Source: Loxodes magnus (taxonomy: Eukaryota; Ciliophora; Karyorelictea; Loxodida; Loxodidae). Taken from it: DNA of 64,000 nucleotides. Numbering within the stretch: the first letter of the stretch is position 1; each line of letters opens with the position of its first letter. The stretch lies in the NCBI GenBank assembly GCA_946699065.1, contig CAMPDV010000065.1, forward strand, positions 434,001-498,000, written 5' to 3'. Below, piece by piece: positions 28,801 through 39,999 of this stretch. A model generated the notes under the pieces. It was not told where the DNA came from, searched no databases, and saw nothing but the letters and a program-made list of their open reading frames with translations. A program made the translations under genes and the position numbers.

Positions 28801-28971
28801 AGAATTTCAAGTAAATTAAAATCAGTTTGACTGAAATAGAATTTCAAGTAAATAAAATAAGTATGATAGAAATAGAATTTTAAGTAAATTAAAATCAGTT
28901 TGACTGAAATAGAATTTTAAGTAAATTAAAATCAGTTTGACTGAAATAGAATTTTAAGTAAATTAAAATAA
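16885..28971 (+). repeat. Large segmental duplication, copy L2 (about 12.1 kb)
   Basis: Second copy of the left-domain duplication, collinear with 786-16,884. The start is set by AAAGATAGTTTGAATT at 16,885. The end is set by the GTTTGAATG landmark at 28,972, which matches 16,818 in L1 with an offset of 12,154. L2 is about 4 kb shorter because it lacks the 1,362-bp and 1,992-bp tandem expansions and the 185-bp repeats found in L1. It has its own 110-bp gain near 17.4-17.5 kb and about 111 bp extra near 23.1 kb. Which copy is ancestral cannot be told from the window. Confidence 0.8.
17411..17520 (+). repeat. 110-bp three-monomer duplication specific to L2
   Basis: The series TTGGTTTGATTG, AAGTTTGACTG with an AATTAAATT centre, then TCATTTGACTG occurs twice in succession around 17,330-17,525 but once in L1 (about 1,230-1,320). 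Two 37-bp monomers and one 36-bp monomer make 110 bp. This is exactly the change in L1/L2 offset from 16,099 to 16,209 across this point. Confidence 0.85.
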
Positions 28972-30330
28972 GTTTGAATGAAATAGAATTTTTAGTAAAT
29001 TAAAATAAGTGTGACTGAAATAGAATTTTAAGTAAATTAAAATAAGTTTGACTGAAATAGAATTTTAAGTAAATTAAAATCAGTTTGACTGAAATAGAAT
29101 TTTAAGCAAATTAAAACAGTTTGAATGAAATAGAATTTTAAGTAAATTAAAATCAGTTTGACTGAAATAAAATTTTAAGTAAATTAAAAAAAGTTTGACT
29201 GAAATAGAATTTTAAGTAAATTAAAATCAGTCTGACTGAAATAGAATTTTAAGTAAATTAAAATCAGCACGACTGAAATAGAATTTCAAGTAAATTAAAA
29301 TCAGTTGACTGAAAAAGAATTTCAAAAAATTAAAATCAGTTTGACTGAAATAGAATTTTAAGTAAATTAAAATCAGTGTGACTGAAATAAAATTTTAAGC
29401 AAATTAAAATAAATGTGAATGAAATAGAATTTTAAGCAAATTAAAATAAATGTGACTGAAATGGAATTTTAAGTAAATTTAAAAAAGTATGAATGAAATA
29501 GAATTTTAAGTAAATTAAAATAAGTGTGACTGAAATAGAATTTTAATTAAATTAAAATAAGTGTGACTGAAATAGAAATTTAAGTAAATTAAAATAAGTT
29601 TGATTGAAATGGAATTTTAAGTAAATTAAAAAAAGTATGAATGAAATAGAATTTTAAGTAAATTAAAATAAGTGTGACTGAAATAGAATTTTAAGTAAAT
29701 TAAAATAAGTTTGACTGAAATAGAATTTCAAGTAAATAAAATCAGTTTGACTGAAATAGATTTTTAAGTAAATTAAAATAAGTTTGAATGAAATAGAATT
29801 TTAAGTAAATTAAAATTGGTTTGATTGAAATAGAATTTTAAGTAAATTAAAATAAGTGTGACTGAAATAGAATTTTAAGTAAATTAAAATCAGTTTGACT
29901 GAAATAGAATTTTAAGTAATTTAAAATCAGCACGACTGAAATAGAATTTTAAGTAAATTAAAATAAGTGTGACTGAAATAGAAATTTAAGTAAATTAAAA
30001 TAAGTTTGATTGAAATGGAATTTTAAGTAAATTAAAAAAAGTATGAATGAAATAGAATTTTAAGTAAATTAAAATAAGTGTGACTGAAATAGAATTTTAA
30101 GTAAATTAAAATAAGTTTGACTGAAATAGAATTTCAAGTAAATAAAATCAGTTTGACTGAAATAGATTTTTAAGTAAATTAAAATAAGTTTGAATGAAAT
30201 AGAATTTTAAGTAAATTAAAATTGGTTTGATTGAAATAGAATTTTAAGTAAATTAAAATCAGTTTGACTGAAATAGAATTTCAAGTAAATAAAATAAGTA
30301 TGATAGAAATAGAATTTTAAGTAAATTAAA
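27609..30330 (+). repeat. 1,363-bp higher-order tandem at the end of L2
   Basis: GTTTGAATG followed by a TTTTTAG tail starts at 27,609 and 28,972, 1,363 bp apart. The CAGTTGACTG landmark repeats with the same spacing (27,939 and 29,302). Both copies carry TTTCAAAAAATTAAAAT directly after this landmark, a monomer that has lost part of GTAAATT; the older copies at 14.1, 15.6 and 26.4 kb do not have it. The shared private lesion shows that the two copies are recent sisters. The second unit departs from the first after about 29.46 kb. Confidence 0.8.
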
Positions 30331-31660
30331 ATCAGTTTGACTGAAATAGAATTTTAAGTAAATTAAAATAAGTGTGACTGAATCAGAATTTTTAGTAAAT
30401 TAAAATCAGTTTGACTGAAATAGAATTTCAAGTAAATTAAAATCAGTTTGACTGAAATAGAATTTTAAGTAAATTAAAATAAGTTTGACTGAAATAGAAT
30501 TTTAAGTAAATTAAAATCATTTTGACTGAAATAGAATTTTAAGCAAATTAAAACAGTTTGAATGAAATAGAATTTTAAGTAAATTAAAATCAGTTTGACT
30601 GAAATAAAATTTTAAGTAAATTAAAAAAAGTTTGACTGAAATAGAATTTTAAGTAAATTAAAATCAGTCTGACTGAAATAGAATTTTAAGTAAATTAAAA
30701 TCAGCACGACTGAAATAGAATTTCAAGTAAATTAAAATCAGTTGACTGAAAAAGAATTTCAAGTAAATTAAAATAAGTGTGACTGAAATAGAATTTTAAG
30801 TAAATTAAAATCAGTTTGACTGAAATAGAATTTTTAGTAAATTAAAATAAGTTTGACTGAAATAGAATTTTTAGTAAATTAAAATAAGTTTGACTGAAAT
30901 AGGTTTTTAAGTAAATTAAAATAAGTGTGACTGAATCAGAATTTTTAGTAAATTAAAATCAGTTTGACTGAAATAGAATTTCAAGTAAATTAAAATCAGT
31001 TTGACTGAAATAGAATTTCAAGTAAATAAAATAAGTATGATAGAAATAGAATTTTAAGTAAATTAAAATCAGTTTGACTGAAATAGAATTTTAAGTAAAT
31101 TAAAATAAGTGTGACTGAATCAGAATTTTTAGTAAATTAAAATCAGTTTGACTGAAATAGAATTTCAAGTAAATTAAAATCAGTTTGACTGAAATAGAAT
31201 TTTAAGTAAATTAAAATAAGTTTGACTGAAATAGAATTTTAAGTAAATTAAAATCATTTTGACTGAAATAGAATTTTAAGCAAATTAAAACAGTTTGAAT
31301 GAAATAGAATTTTAAGTAAATTAAAATCAGTTTGACTGAAATAAAATTTTAAGTAAATTAAAAAAAGTTTGACTGAAATAGAATTTTAAGTAAATTAAAA
31401 TCAGTCTGACTGAAATAGAATTTTAAGTAAATTAAAATCAGCACGACTGAAATAGAATTTCAAGTAAATTAAAATCAGTTGACTGAAAAAGAATTTCAAG
31501 TAAATTAAAATAAGTGTGACTGAAATAGAATTTTAAGTAAATTAAAATCAGTGTGACTGAAATAAAATTTTAAGTAAATTAAAATCAGTTTGACTGAAAT
31601 AGAAATTGAAGTAAATTAAAATAAATGTGAATGAAATAGAATTTTAAGTAAATTAAAATC
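30245..31660 (+). repeat. About 736-bp higher-order tandem
   Basis: TGATAGAAATAG is at 30,301 and 31,038 and CAGTTGACTG at 30,740 and 31,476, giving spacings of 737 and 736 bp (20 monomers with a few single-base losses). The order of TTTTTAG tails, GACTGAATCAG, AAGCAAATTAAAACAG, CAGTCTG and CAGCACG variants is the same in both units. This is the last block with left-domain character before the variant mix changes near 31.65 kb. Confidence 0.8.
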
Positions 31661-31663
31661 AGT

Positions 31664-32300
31664 TTGACTGAAATAGATTTTTAAGTAAATTAAAATAAGT
31701 ATGACTGAAATAGAATTTTATGTAAATTTAAAAAAGTATGAATGAAATAGAATTTTAAGTAAATTAAAATCAGTTTGACTGAAATAGAATTTTAATAATT
31801 TATGTATAAGTTTGACTGAAATATAATAATAAGTAAATTTAAAATAAGTGTGACTGAAATAGAATTTTAAGTAAATTAAAATCAGTTTTACTGAAATAGA
31901 ATTTCAAGTAAATAAAATAAGTATGATAGAAATAGAATTTTAAGTAAATTAAAATCAGTATGACTGAAATAGAATTTTAAGTAAATTAAAATAAATGTGA
32001 CAAAAATAGAATTTTAAGTAAATTAAAATCAGTTTGACTGAAATAGAATTTTAAGTAAATTAAAATCAGTTTGACTGAAATAGAATTTTAAGTAAATTAA
32101 AATCAGCACGACTGAAATAGAATTTTAAGTAAATTAAAAATGTTTGACTGAAATAGAATTTTAAGTAAATTAAAATAAGTTTGACTGAAATAGAATTTTG
32201 AGTAAATTAAAATTAGTTTGAATGAAATAGAATTTTAAGTAAATTAAAATAAGTGTGACTGAAATAGAATTTTAAGTAAATTAAAATAAGTTTGAATGAA
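31664..32300 (+). repeat. Segment copied at 7,384-bp offset, copy 1
   Basis: The odd sequence AATAATTTATGTATAAG near 31,793-31,810, followed by GAAATATAATAATAAG, breaks the normal monomer pattern and is found again near 39,177-39,194. A GACAAAAATAG monomer lies at about 31,999 here and 39,383 there, and a GATTTTTAAG tail at 31,676 and 39,060. All give an offset of 7,384 bp. Similarity fades after the TTTTGAG-tailed monomer near 32.2-32.3 kb. Confidence 0.85.
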
Positions 32301-32369
32301 ATAGAATTTTAAGTAAATTAAAATCAGTTTGACTGAAATAGAATTTTTAGTAAATTAAAATAATTTTGA

Positions 32370-33300
32370 CTGAAAAAGTATTTTAATTAAATTAAAATCA
32401 GCACGACTGAAATAGAATTTCAAGTAAATTAAAATATTTTTAATGAAATAGAATTTTAAGTAAATTAAAATAAGTGTGACTGAAATAGATTTTCAAGTAA
32501 ATTAAAATCAGCTTGACTGAAATAGAATTTTAAGTAAATTAAAATAGTTTGACTGAATCAGAATTTTAAGTAAATTAAAATAGTTTGACTGAAATAGAAT
32601 TTTAAGTAAATTAAAATCAGTTTGACTGAAATAGAATTTTAAGTAAATTAAAATCAGTGTGACTGAAATAGAATTTTTAGTAAATCAAAATAAATGTGAC
32701 TGAAATAGAATTTTAAGTAAATTAAAATAAGTGTGACTGAAATAGAATTTTAAGCAAATTAAAATAAATGTGACTGAAATAGAATTTTAAGTAAATTAAA
32801 ATCAGTTTGACTGAAATAGATTTTTAAGTAAATTAAAATAAGTTTGACAAAAATAGAATTTTAAGTAAATTAAAATAAGTTTGACTGAAATAGAATTTTA
32901 AGTAAATTAAAATAAGTTTGACTGAAATAGAATTTTAAGTAAATAAAAATCAGTTTGACTGAAATAGAATTTTAATTAAATTAAAATCATTTGACTGAAA
33001 TAGAATTTTAAGTAAATTAAAATAAGTTTGACTGAAATAGATTTTTAAGTAAATTAAAATAAGTATGACTGAAATAGAATTTTAAGTAAATTTAAAAAAG
33101 TATGAATGAAATAGAATTTTAAGTAAATTAAAATAAGTTTGACTGAAATATAATATTAAGTAAATTTAAAATCAGTTTGACTGAAAAAGAATTTTAAGTA
33201 AATTAAAATAGTTTGACTGAAATAGAATTTCAAGTAAATAAAATAAGTGTGACTGAAATAGAATTTTAAGTAAATTAAAATCAGTTTGACTGAATCAGAA
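32370..33300 (+). repeat. Segment copied at 3,803-bp offset, copy 1
   Basis: Landmarks include TAAATCAAAATAAATG at 32,681, GACAAAAATAG at 32,846 and GACTGAATCAG at 33,288. They recur at 36,484, 36,649 and 37,091, all 3,803 bp away. The two copies differ by scattered substitutions, for example TTTTTAATG near 32,435 where the partner has the usual linker. Confidence 0.85.
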
Positions 33301-34190
33301 TTTTAAGTAAATTAAAATAAGTGTGACTGAAATAGAATTTTAAGTAAATTAAAATCAGTATGACTGAAAAAGAATTTTATGTAAATTAAAATCAGTTTGA
33401 CTGAAATAGAATTTTAAGCAAATTAAAATAAATGTGACTGAAATAGAATTTTAAGCAAATTAAAATAAATGTGACTGAAATAGAATTTTAAGTAAATTAA
33501 AATCAGTTTGACTGAAATAGAATTTAAAAAATTTAAAATAAGTGTGACTGAAATAGAATTTTAAGTAAATTAAAATAAGTGTGACTGAAATAGATTTTCA
33601 AGTAAATTAAAATAGTTTGACTGAAATAGAAATTTAAGTAAATTAAAATCATTTGACTGAAATAGAATTTTAAGTAAATTAAAATAAGTTTGACTGAAAT
33701 AGAATTTTAAGTAAATAAAAATCAGTTTGACTGAAATAGAATTTTAATTAAATTAAAATCATTTGACTGAAATAGAATTTTAAGTAAATTAAAATAAGTT
33801 TGACTGAAATAGATTTTTAAGTAAATTAAAATAAGTATGACTGAAATAGAATTTTAAGTAAATTTAAAAAAGTATGAATGAAATAGAATTTTAAGTAAAT
33901 TAAAATAAGTTTGACTGAAATATAATATTAAGTAAATTTAAAATCAGTTTGACTGAAAAAGAATTTTAAGTAAATTAAAATAGTTTGACTGAAATAGAAT
34001 TTCAAGTAAATAAAATAAGTGTGACTGAAATAGAATTTTAAGTAAATTAAAATCAGTTTGACTGAATCAGAATTTTAAGTAAATTAAAATAAGTGTGACT
34101 GAAATAGAATTTTAAGTAAATTAAAATCAGTATGACTGAAAAAGAATTTTATGTAAATTAAAATCAGTTTGACTGAAATAGAATTTTAAG
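32899..34190 (+). repeat. 772-bp higher-order tandem
   Basis: The TCATTTGACTG monomer at 32,987 recurs at 33,759, and the AGAATTTTATG tail at 33,371 recurs at 34,143; both spacings are 772 bp. Between them GATTTTTAAG, TTTAAAAAAGTATG, ATAATATTAAG and GACTGAATCAG follow in the same order. The second unit is partial and diverges after about 34,190. Confidence 0.85.
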
Positions 34191-34529
34191 TAAATTAAAA
34201 TCAGTTTGACTGAAATAGAATTTTAAGTAAATTAAAATCAGTGTGACTGAAATATAATTTTTAGTAAATTTAAATAAGTGTGACTGAAAAAGTATTTTAA
34301 GTAAATTAAAATAAGTGTGACTGAAATAGAATTTTAAGTAAATTAAAATAAGTGTGACTGAAATAGATTTTCAAGTAAATTAAAATAGTTTGACTGAAAT
34401 AGAAATTTAAGTAAATTAAAATATTTTTAATGAAATAGAATTTTAAGTAAATTAAAATAAGTGTGACTGAAATAGATTTTCAAGTAAATTAAAATCAGTT
34501 TGACTGAAATAGAATTTTAAGTAAATTAA

Positions 34530-35490
34530 AATCAGTTTGACTGAAATAGAATTTTAAGTAAATTAAAATAAGTGTGACTGAAATAGAATTTTAAGTAAAT
34601 TAAAATAAGTTAGACTGAAATAGAATTTTAAGTAAATTAAAATTGGTTTGACTGAAATTGAATTTTAAGTAAATTAAAATAAGTTTGACTGAAATAGAAT
34701 TTTAAGTAAATTAAAATAAGTGTGACTGAAATAGAGTTTTAAGTAAATTAAAAATAAGTTTGACTGAAATAGAAATTGAAGTAAATTAAAATAAGTGAGA
34801 CTGAAATAGAATTTTAAGTAAATTAAAAATAAGTTTGACTGAAATAGAATTTTAAGTAAATTAAAATAAGTGAGACTGAAATAGAATTTTAAGTAAATTA
34901 AAATAAGTGTGACTGAAATAGAATTTTAAGTAAATTAAAATAAGTGTGACTGAAATAGAATTTTAAGTAAATTAAAATCAGTTTGACTGAAATAGAATTT
35001 TAAGTAAATTAAAATAAGTGTGACTGAAATAGAATTTTAAGTAAATTAAAATAAGTTAGACTGAAATAGAATTTTAAGTAAATTAAAATTGGTTTGACTG
35101 AAATTGAATTTTAAGTAAATTAAAATAAGTTTGACTGAAATAGAATTTTAAGTAAATTAAAATAAGTGTGACTGAAATAGAGTTTTAAGTAAATTAAAAA
35201 TAAGTTTGACTGAAATAGAAATTGAAGTAAATTAAAATAAGTGAGACTGAAATAGAATTTTAAGTAAATTAAAAATAAGTTTGACTGAAATAGAATTTTA
35301 AGTAAATTAAAATAAGTGAGACTGAAATAGAATTTTAAGTAAATTAAAATAAGTGTGACTGAAATAGAATTTTAAGTAAATTAAAATAAGTGTGACTGAA
35401 ATAGAATTTTAAGTAAATTAAAATCAGTTTGACTGAAATAGAATTTTAAGTAAATTAAAATAAGTGTGACTGAAATAGAATTTTAAGTAA
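34530..35490 (+). repeat. 446-bp higher-order tandem
   Basis: The TTGGTTTGACTGAAATTG monomer starts at 34,643 and 35,089, 446 bp apart, and the GAGTTTTAAG tail, the AAATTGAAG tail and two AAGTGAGACTG monomers repeat with it. The unit is about 12 monomers. A related but separate copy of the TTGG to GAGTTTT series lies near 37,677, and another near 39,966. Confidence 0.85.
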
Positions 35491-36172
35491 ATTAAAATCA
35501 GTGTGACTGAAATAGAATTTTGAGTAAATTAAAATTAGTTTGAATGAAATAGAATTTTAAGTAAATTAAAATAAGTGTGACTGAAATAGAATTTTAAGTA
35601 AATTAAAATAAGTGTGACTGAAAAAGAATTTTACGTAAATTAAAATCAGTGTGACTGAAATAGAATTTTGAGTAAATTAAAATAGGTGTGACTGAAATAG
35701 AATTTTAAGTAAATTAAAATAAGTGTGACTGAAATAGAATTTTGAGTAAATTAAAATAAGTTAGACTGAAATAGAATTTTAATTAAATTAAAATAGTTTG
35801 ACTGAAAAAGAATTTTAAGTAAATTAAAATCAGTTTGACTGAAATAGAATTTTAAGTAAATTAAAATCAGTGTGACTGAAATAGAATTTTGAGTAAATTA
35901 AAATCAGCACGACTGAAATAGAATTTCAAGTAAATTAAAATAAGTTTGACTGAAATGGAATTTTAAGTAAATTAAAATAAGTGTGACTGAAATAGAATTT
36001 TAAGTAAATTAAAATCAGTTTGACTGAAATAGAATTTTAAGTAAATTAAAATCAGTTTGACTGAAATAGAATTATAAGTAAATTAAAATAAGTGTGACTG
36101 AAATAGAATTTTAAGTAAATTAAAATCAGTTTGACTGAAATAGAATTTTAAGTAAATTAAAATCAGTTTGAC

Positions 36173-37103
36173 TGAAAAAGTATTTTAATTAAATTAAAAT
36201 CAGCACGACTGAAATAGAATTTCAAGTAAATTAAAATAAGTTTGACTGAAATGGAATTTTAAGTAAATTAAAATAAGTGTGACTGAAATAGAATTTTAAG
36301 TAAATTAAAATCAGCTTGACTGAAATAGAATTTTAAGTAAATTAAAATAGTTTGACTGAATCAGAATTTTAAGTAAATTAAAATAGTTTGACTGAAATAG
36401 AATTTTAAGTAAATTAAAATCAGTTTGACTGAAATAGAATTTTAAGTAAATTAAAATCAGTGTGACTGAAATAGAATTTTTAGTAAATCAAAATAAATGT
36501 GACTGAAATAGTATTTTAAGTAAATTAAAATAAGTGTGACTGAAATAGAATTTTAAGCAAATTAAAATAAATGTGACTGAAATAGAATTTTAAGTAAATT
36601 AAAATCAGTTTGACTGAAATAGATTTTTAAGTAAATTAAAATAAGTTTGACAAAAATAGAATTTTAAGTAAATTAAAATAAGTTTGACTGAAATAGAATT
36701 TTAAGTAAATTAAAATAAGTTTGACTGAAATAGAATTTTAAGTAAATAAAAATCAGTTTGACTGAAATAGAATTTTAATTAAATTAAAATCATTTGACTG
36801 AAATAGAATTTTAAGTAAATTAAAATAAGTTTGACTGAAATAGATTTTTAAGTAAATTAAAATAAGTATGACTGAAATAGAATTTTAAGTAAATTTAAAA
36901 AAGTATGAATGAAATAGAATTTTAAGTAAATTAAAATAAGTTTGACTGAAATATAATATTAAGTAAATTTAAAATAAGTTTGACTGAAAAAGAATTTTAA
37001 GTAAATTAAAATAGTTTGACTGAAATAGAATTTCAAGTAAATAAAATAAGTGTGACTGAAATAGAATTTTAAGTAAATTAAAATAAGTTTGACTGAATCA
37101 GAA
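36173..37103 (+). repeat. Segment copied at 3,803-bp offset, copy 2
   Basis: Collinear partner of the block at 32,370, identified by TAAATCAAAA, GACAAAAATAG, the AAAAAAGTATGAATG monomer and GAAATATAATATTAAG in the same order. It ends where the partner continues into the 772-bp tandem. Confidence 0.85.
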
Positions 37104-39047
37104 TTTTAAGTAAATTAAAATAAGTATGACTGAAATAGAATTTTTAGTTAATTAAAATTGGTTTGTCTGAAATATAATTTTAAGTAAATTAAAATAAGTG
37201 TGACTGAAATAGAATTTTAAGTAAATTAAAATCAGTTTGACTGAAATAGATTTTTAAGTAAATTAAAATCAGTTTGACTGAAATAGAATTTTAAGTAAAT
37301 AAAAAATAAGTTTGACTGAAATAGAATTTTAAGTAAATTAAAATCAGTTTGACTGAAATAGAATTTTAAGTAAATTAAAATAGTTTGACTGAAAAAGTAT
37401 TTTAAGTAATCTAAAATAAGTGTGACTGAAATAGAATTTTAAGTAAATTAAAATCAGTTTGACTGAAATAGAATTTTAAGTAAATTAAAATCAGTTTGAC
37501 TGAAATAGAATTTTAAGTAAATAAAAAATAAGTTTGACTGAAATAGAATTTTAAGTAAATTAAAATAAGTTTGACTGAAATAGAATTTTAAGTAAATTAA
37601 AAAAAGTGTGACTGAAATAGAATTTTAAGTAAATTAAAATAAGTGTGACTGAAATAGAATTTTAAGTAAATTAAAATTGGTTTGACTGAAATTGAATTTT
37701 AAGTAAATTAAAATAAGTTTGACTGAAATAGAATTTTAAGTAAATTAAAATAAGTGTGACTGAAATAGAGTTTTAAGTAAATTAAAAATAAGTTTGACTG
37801 AAATAGAAATTGAAGTAAATTAAAATAAGTGAGACTGAAATAGAATTTTAAGTAAATTAAAATAAATATGACTGAAATAGAATTTTATGTAAATTTAAAA
37901 TCAGTTTGACTGAAATAGAATTTTAAGTAAATTAAAATAAGTGTGACTGAAATAGAATTTTAAGTAAATTAAAATTAGTGTGATGAACTAGAATTTTAAG
38001 TAAATTAAAATAAGTGTGACTGAAATAGAATTTTAAGTAAATTAAAATAATTGTGACTGAAATAGAATTTTAAGTAAATTAAAATAAGTTTGACTGAAAT
38101 AGAATTTTAAGTAAATTAAAACAAGTTTGACTGAAATAGAATTTTAAGTAAAATAAAATCAGTATGACTGAAATTGAATCTTAAGTAAATTAAAATAAGT
38201 TTGACTGAAATAGAATTTTAAGTAAATTAAAATAAGTTTGACTGAAATTGAATTTTAAGTAAATTAAATAAGTGTGACTGAAATAGAATTTTAAGTAAAT
38301 TAAAATAAGTGTGACTGAAAAAGAATTTTACGTAAATTAAAATCAGTGTGACTGAAATAGAATTTTGAGTAAATTAAAATAGGTGTGACTGAAATAGAAT
38401 TTTAAGTAAATTAAAATAAGTGTGACTGAAATAGAATTTTAAGTAAATTAAAATCAGTTTGACTGAAATAGAATTTTAAGTAAATTAAAATAAATATGAC
38501 TGAAATAGAATTTTAAGTAAATTAAAATAAGTGTGACTGAAATAGAATTTTGAGTAAATTAAAATTAGTTTGAATGAAATAGAATTTTAAGTAAATTAAA
38601 ATAAGTGTGACTGAAATAGAATTTTAAGTAAATTAAAATCAGTGTGACTGAAAAAGAATTTTACGTAAATTAAAATCAGTGTGACTGAAATAGAATTTTG
38701 AGTAAATTAAAATTAGTTTGACTGAAATAGAATTTTAAGTAAATTAAAATTAGTTTGACTGAAATAGAATTTTAAGTAAATTAAAATAAGTTTGACTGAA
38801 ATAGAATTTTAAGTAAATTAAAATTGGTTTGATTGAAATAGAATTTTAAGTAAATTAAAATAAGTGTGACTGAAATAGAATTTTAAGTAAATTAAAATCA
38901 GTTTGACTGAAATAGAATTTTAAGTAAATTAAAATCAGCACGACTGAAATAGAATTTTAAGTAAATTAAAATAAATGTGACTGAAATAGAATTTTATGTA
39001 AATTAAAAAAGTGTGAATGAAATAGAATTTTAAGTAAATTAAAAAAT

Positions 39048-39684
39048 TTGACTGAAATAGATTTTTAAGTAAATTAAAATAAGTATGACTGAAATAGAAT
39101 TTTATGTAAATTTAAAAAAGTATGAATGAAATAGAATTTTAAGTAAATTAAAATCAGTTTGACTGAAATAGAATTTTAATAATTTATGTATAAGTTTGAC
39201 TGAAATATAATAATAAGTAAATTTAAAATAAGTGTGACTGAAATAGAATTTTAAGTAAATTAAAATCAGTTTGACTGAAATAGAATTTCAAGTAAATAAA
39301 ATAAGTATGATAGAAATAGAATTTTAAGTAAATTAAAATCAGTATGACTGAAATAGAATTTTAAGTAAATTAAAATAAATGTGACAAAAATAGAATTTTA
39401 AGTAAATTAAAATCAGTTTGACTGAAATAGAATTTTAAGTAAATTAAAATCAGTTTGACTGAAATAGAATTTTAAGTAAATTAAAATCAGCACGACTGAA
39501 ATAGAATTTTAAGTAAATTAAAAATGTTTGACTGAAATAGAATTTTAAGTAAATTAAAATAAGTTTGACTGAAATAGAATTTTGAGTAAATTAAAATAAG
39601 TTTGAATGAAATAGAATTTTAAGTAAATTAAAATAAGTGTGACTGAAATAGAATTTTAAGTAAATTAAAATAAGTTTGAATGAA
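39048..39684 (+). repeat. Segment copied at 7,384-bp offset, copy 2
   Basis: Partner of the segment starting at 31,664, with the same irregular AATAATTTATG monomer, the same GAAATATAATAATAAG neighbour and the same GACAAAAATAG monomer in the same order. It is flanked on both sides by different variants from those around copy 1, so it moved as a block within the right domain. Confidence 0.85.
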
Positions 39685-39999
39685 ATAGTATTTTAAGTAA
39701 ATTAAAATAAGTTTGACTGAAATAGAAATTTAAGTAAATTAAAATCAGTTTGAATGAAATAGAATTTTAAGTAAATTAAAATCAGCTTGACTGAAATAGA
39801 TTTTCAAGTAAATTAAAATCAGTTTGACTGAAATAGAATTTTAAGTAAATTAAAATCAGTTTGACTGAAATAGAATTTTAAGTAAATTAAAATAAGTGTG
39901 ACTGAAATAGAATTTTAAGTAAATTAAAATAAGTTAGACTGAAATAGAATTTTAAGTAAATTAAAATTGGTTTGACTGAAATAGAATTTTAAGTAAATT

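Noticed and set aside
786..28971. Assembly artefact as the explanation for the L1/L2 duplication
   Set aside because: The copies differ by several independent monomer gains and losses and by substitutions, which a simple misassembly of the same molecule would not create. Read-level confirmation is still needed, so this is a provisional rejection.
31790..31835. Remnant of a transposon at the aberrant AATAATTTATG monomer
   Set aside because: The sequence still aligns to the monomer with a few changes. There are no terminal repeats, target-site duplications or length beyond one monomer.
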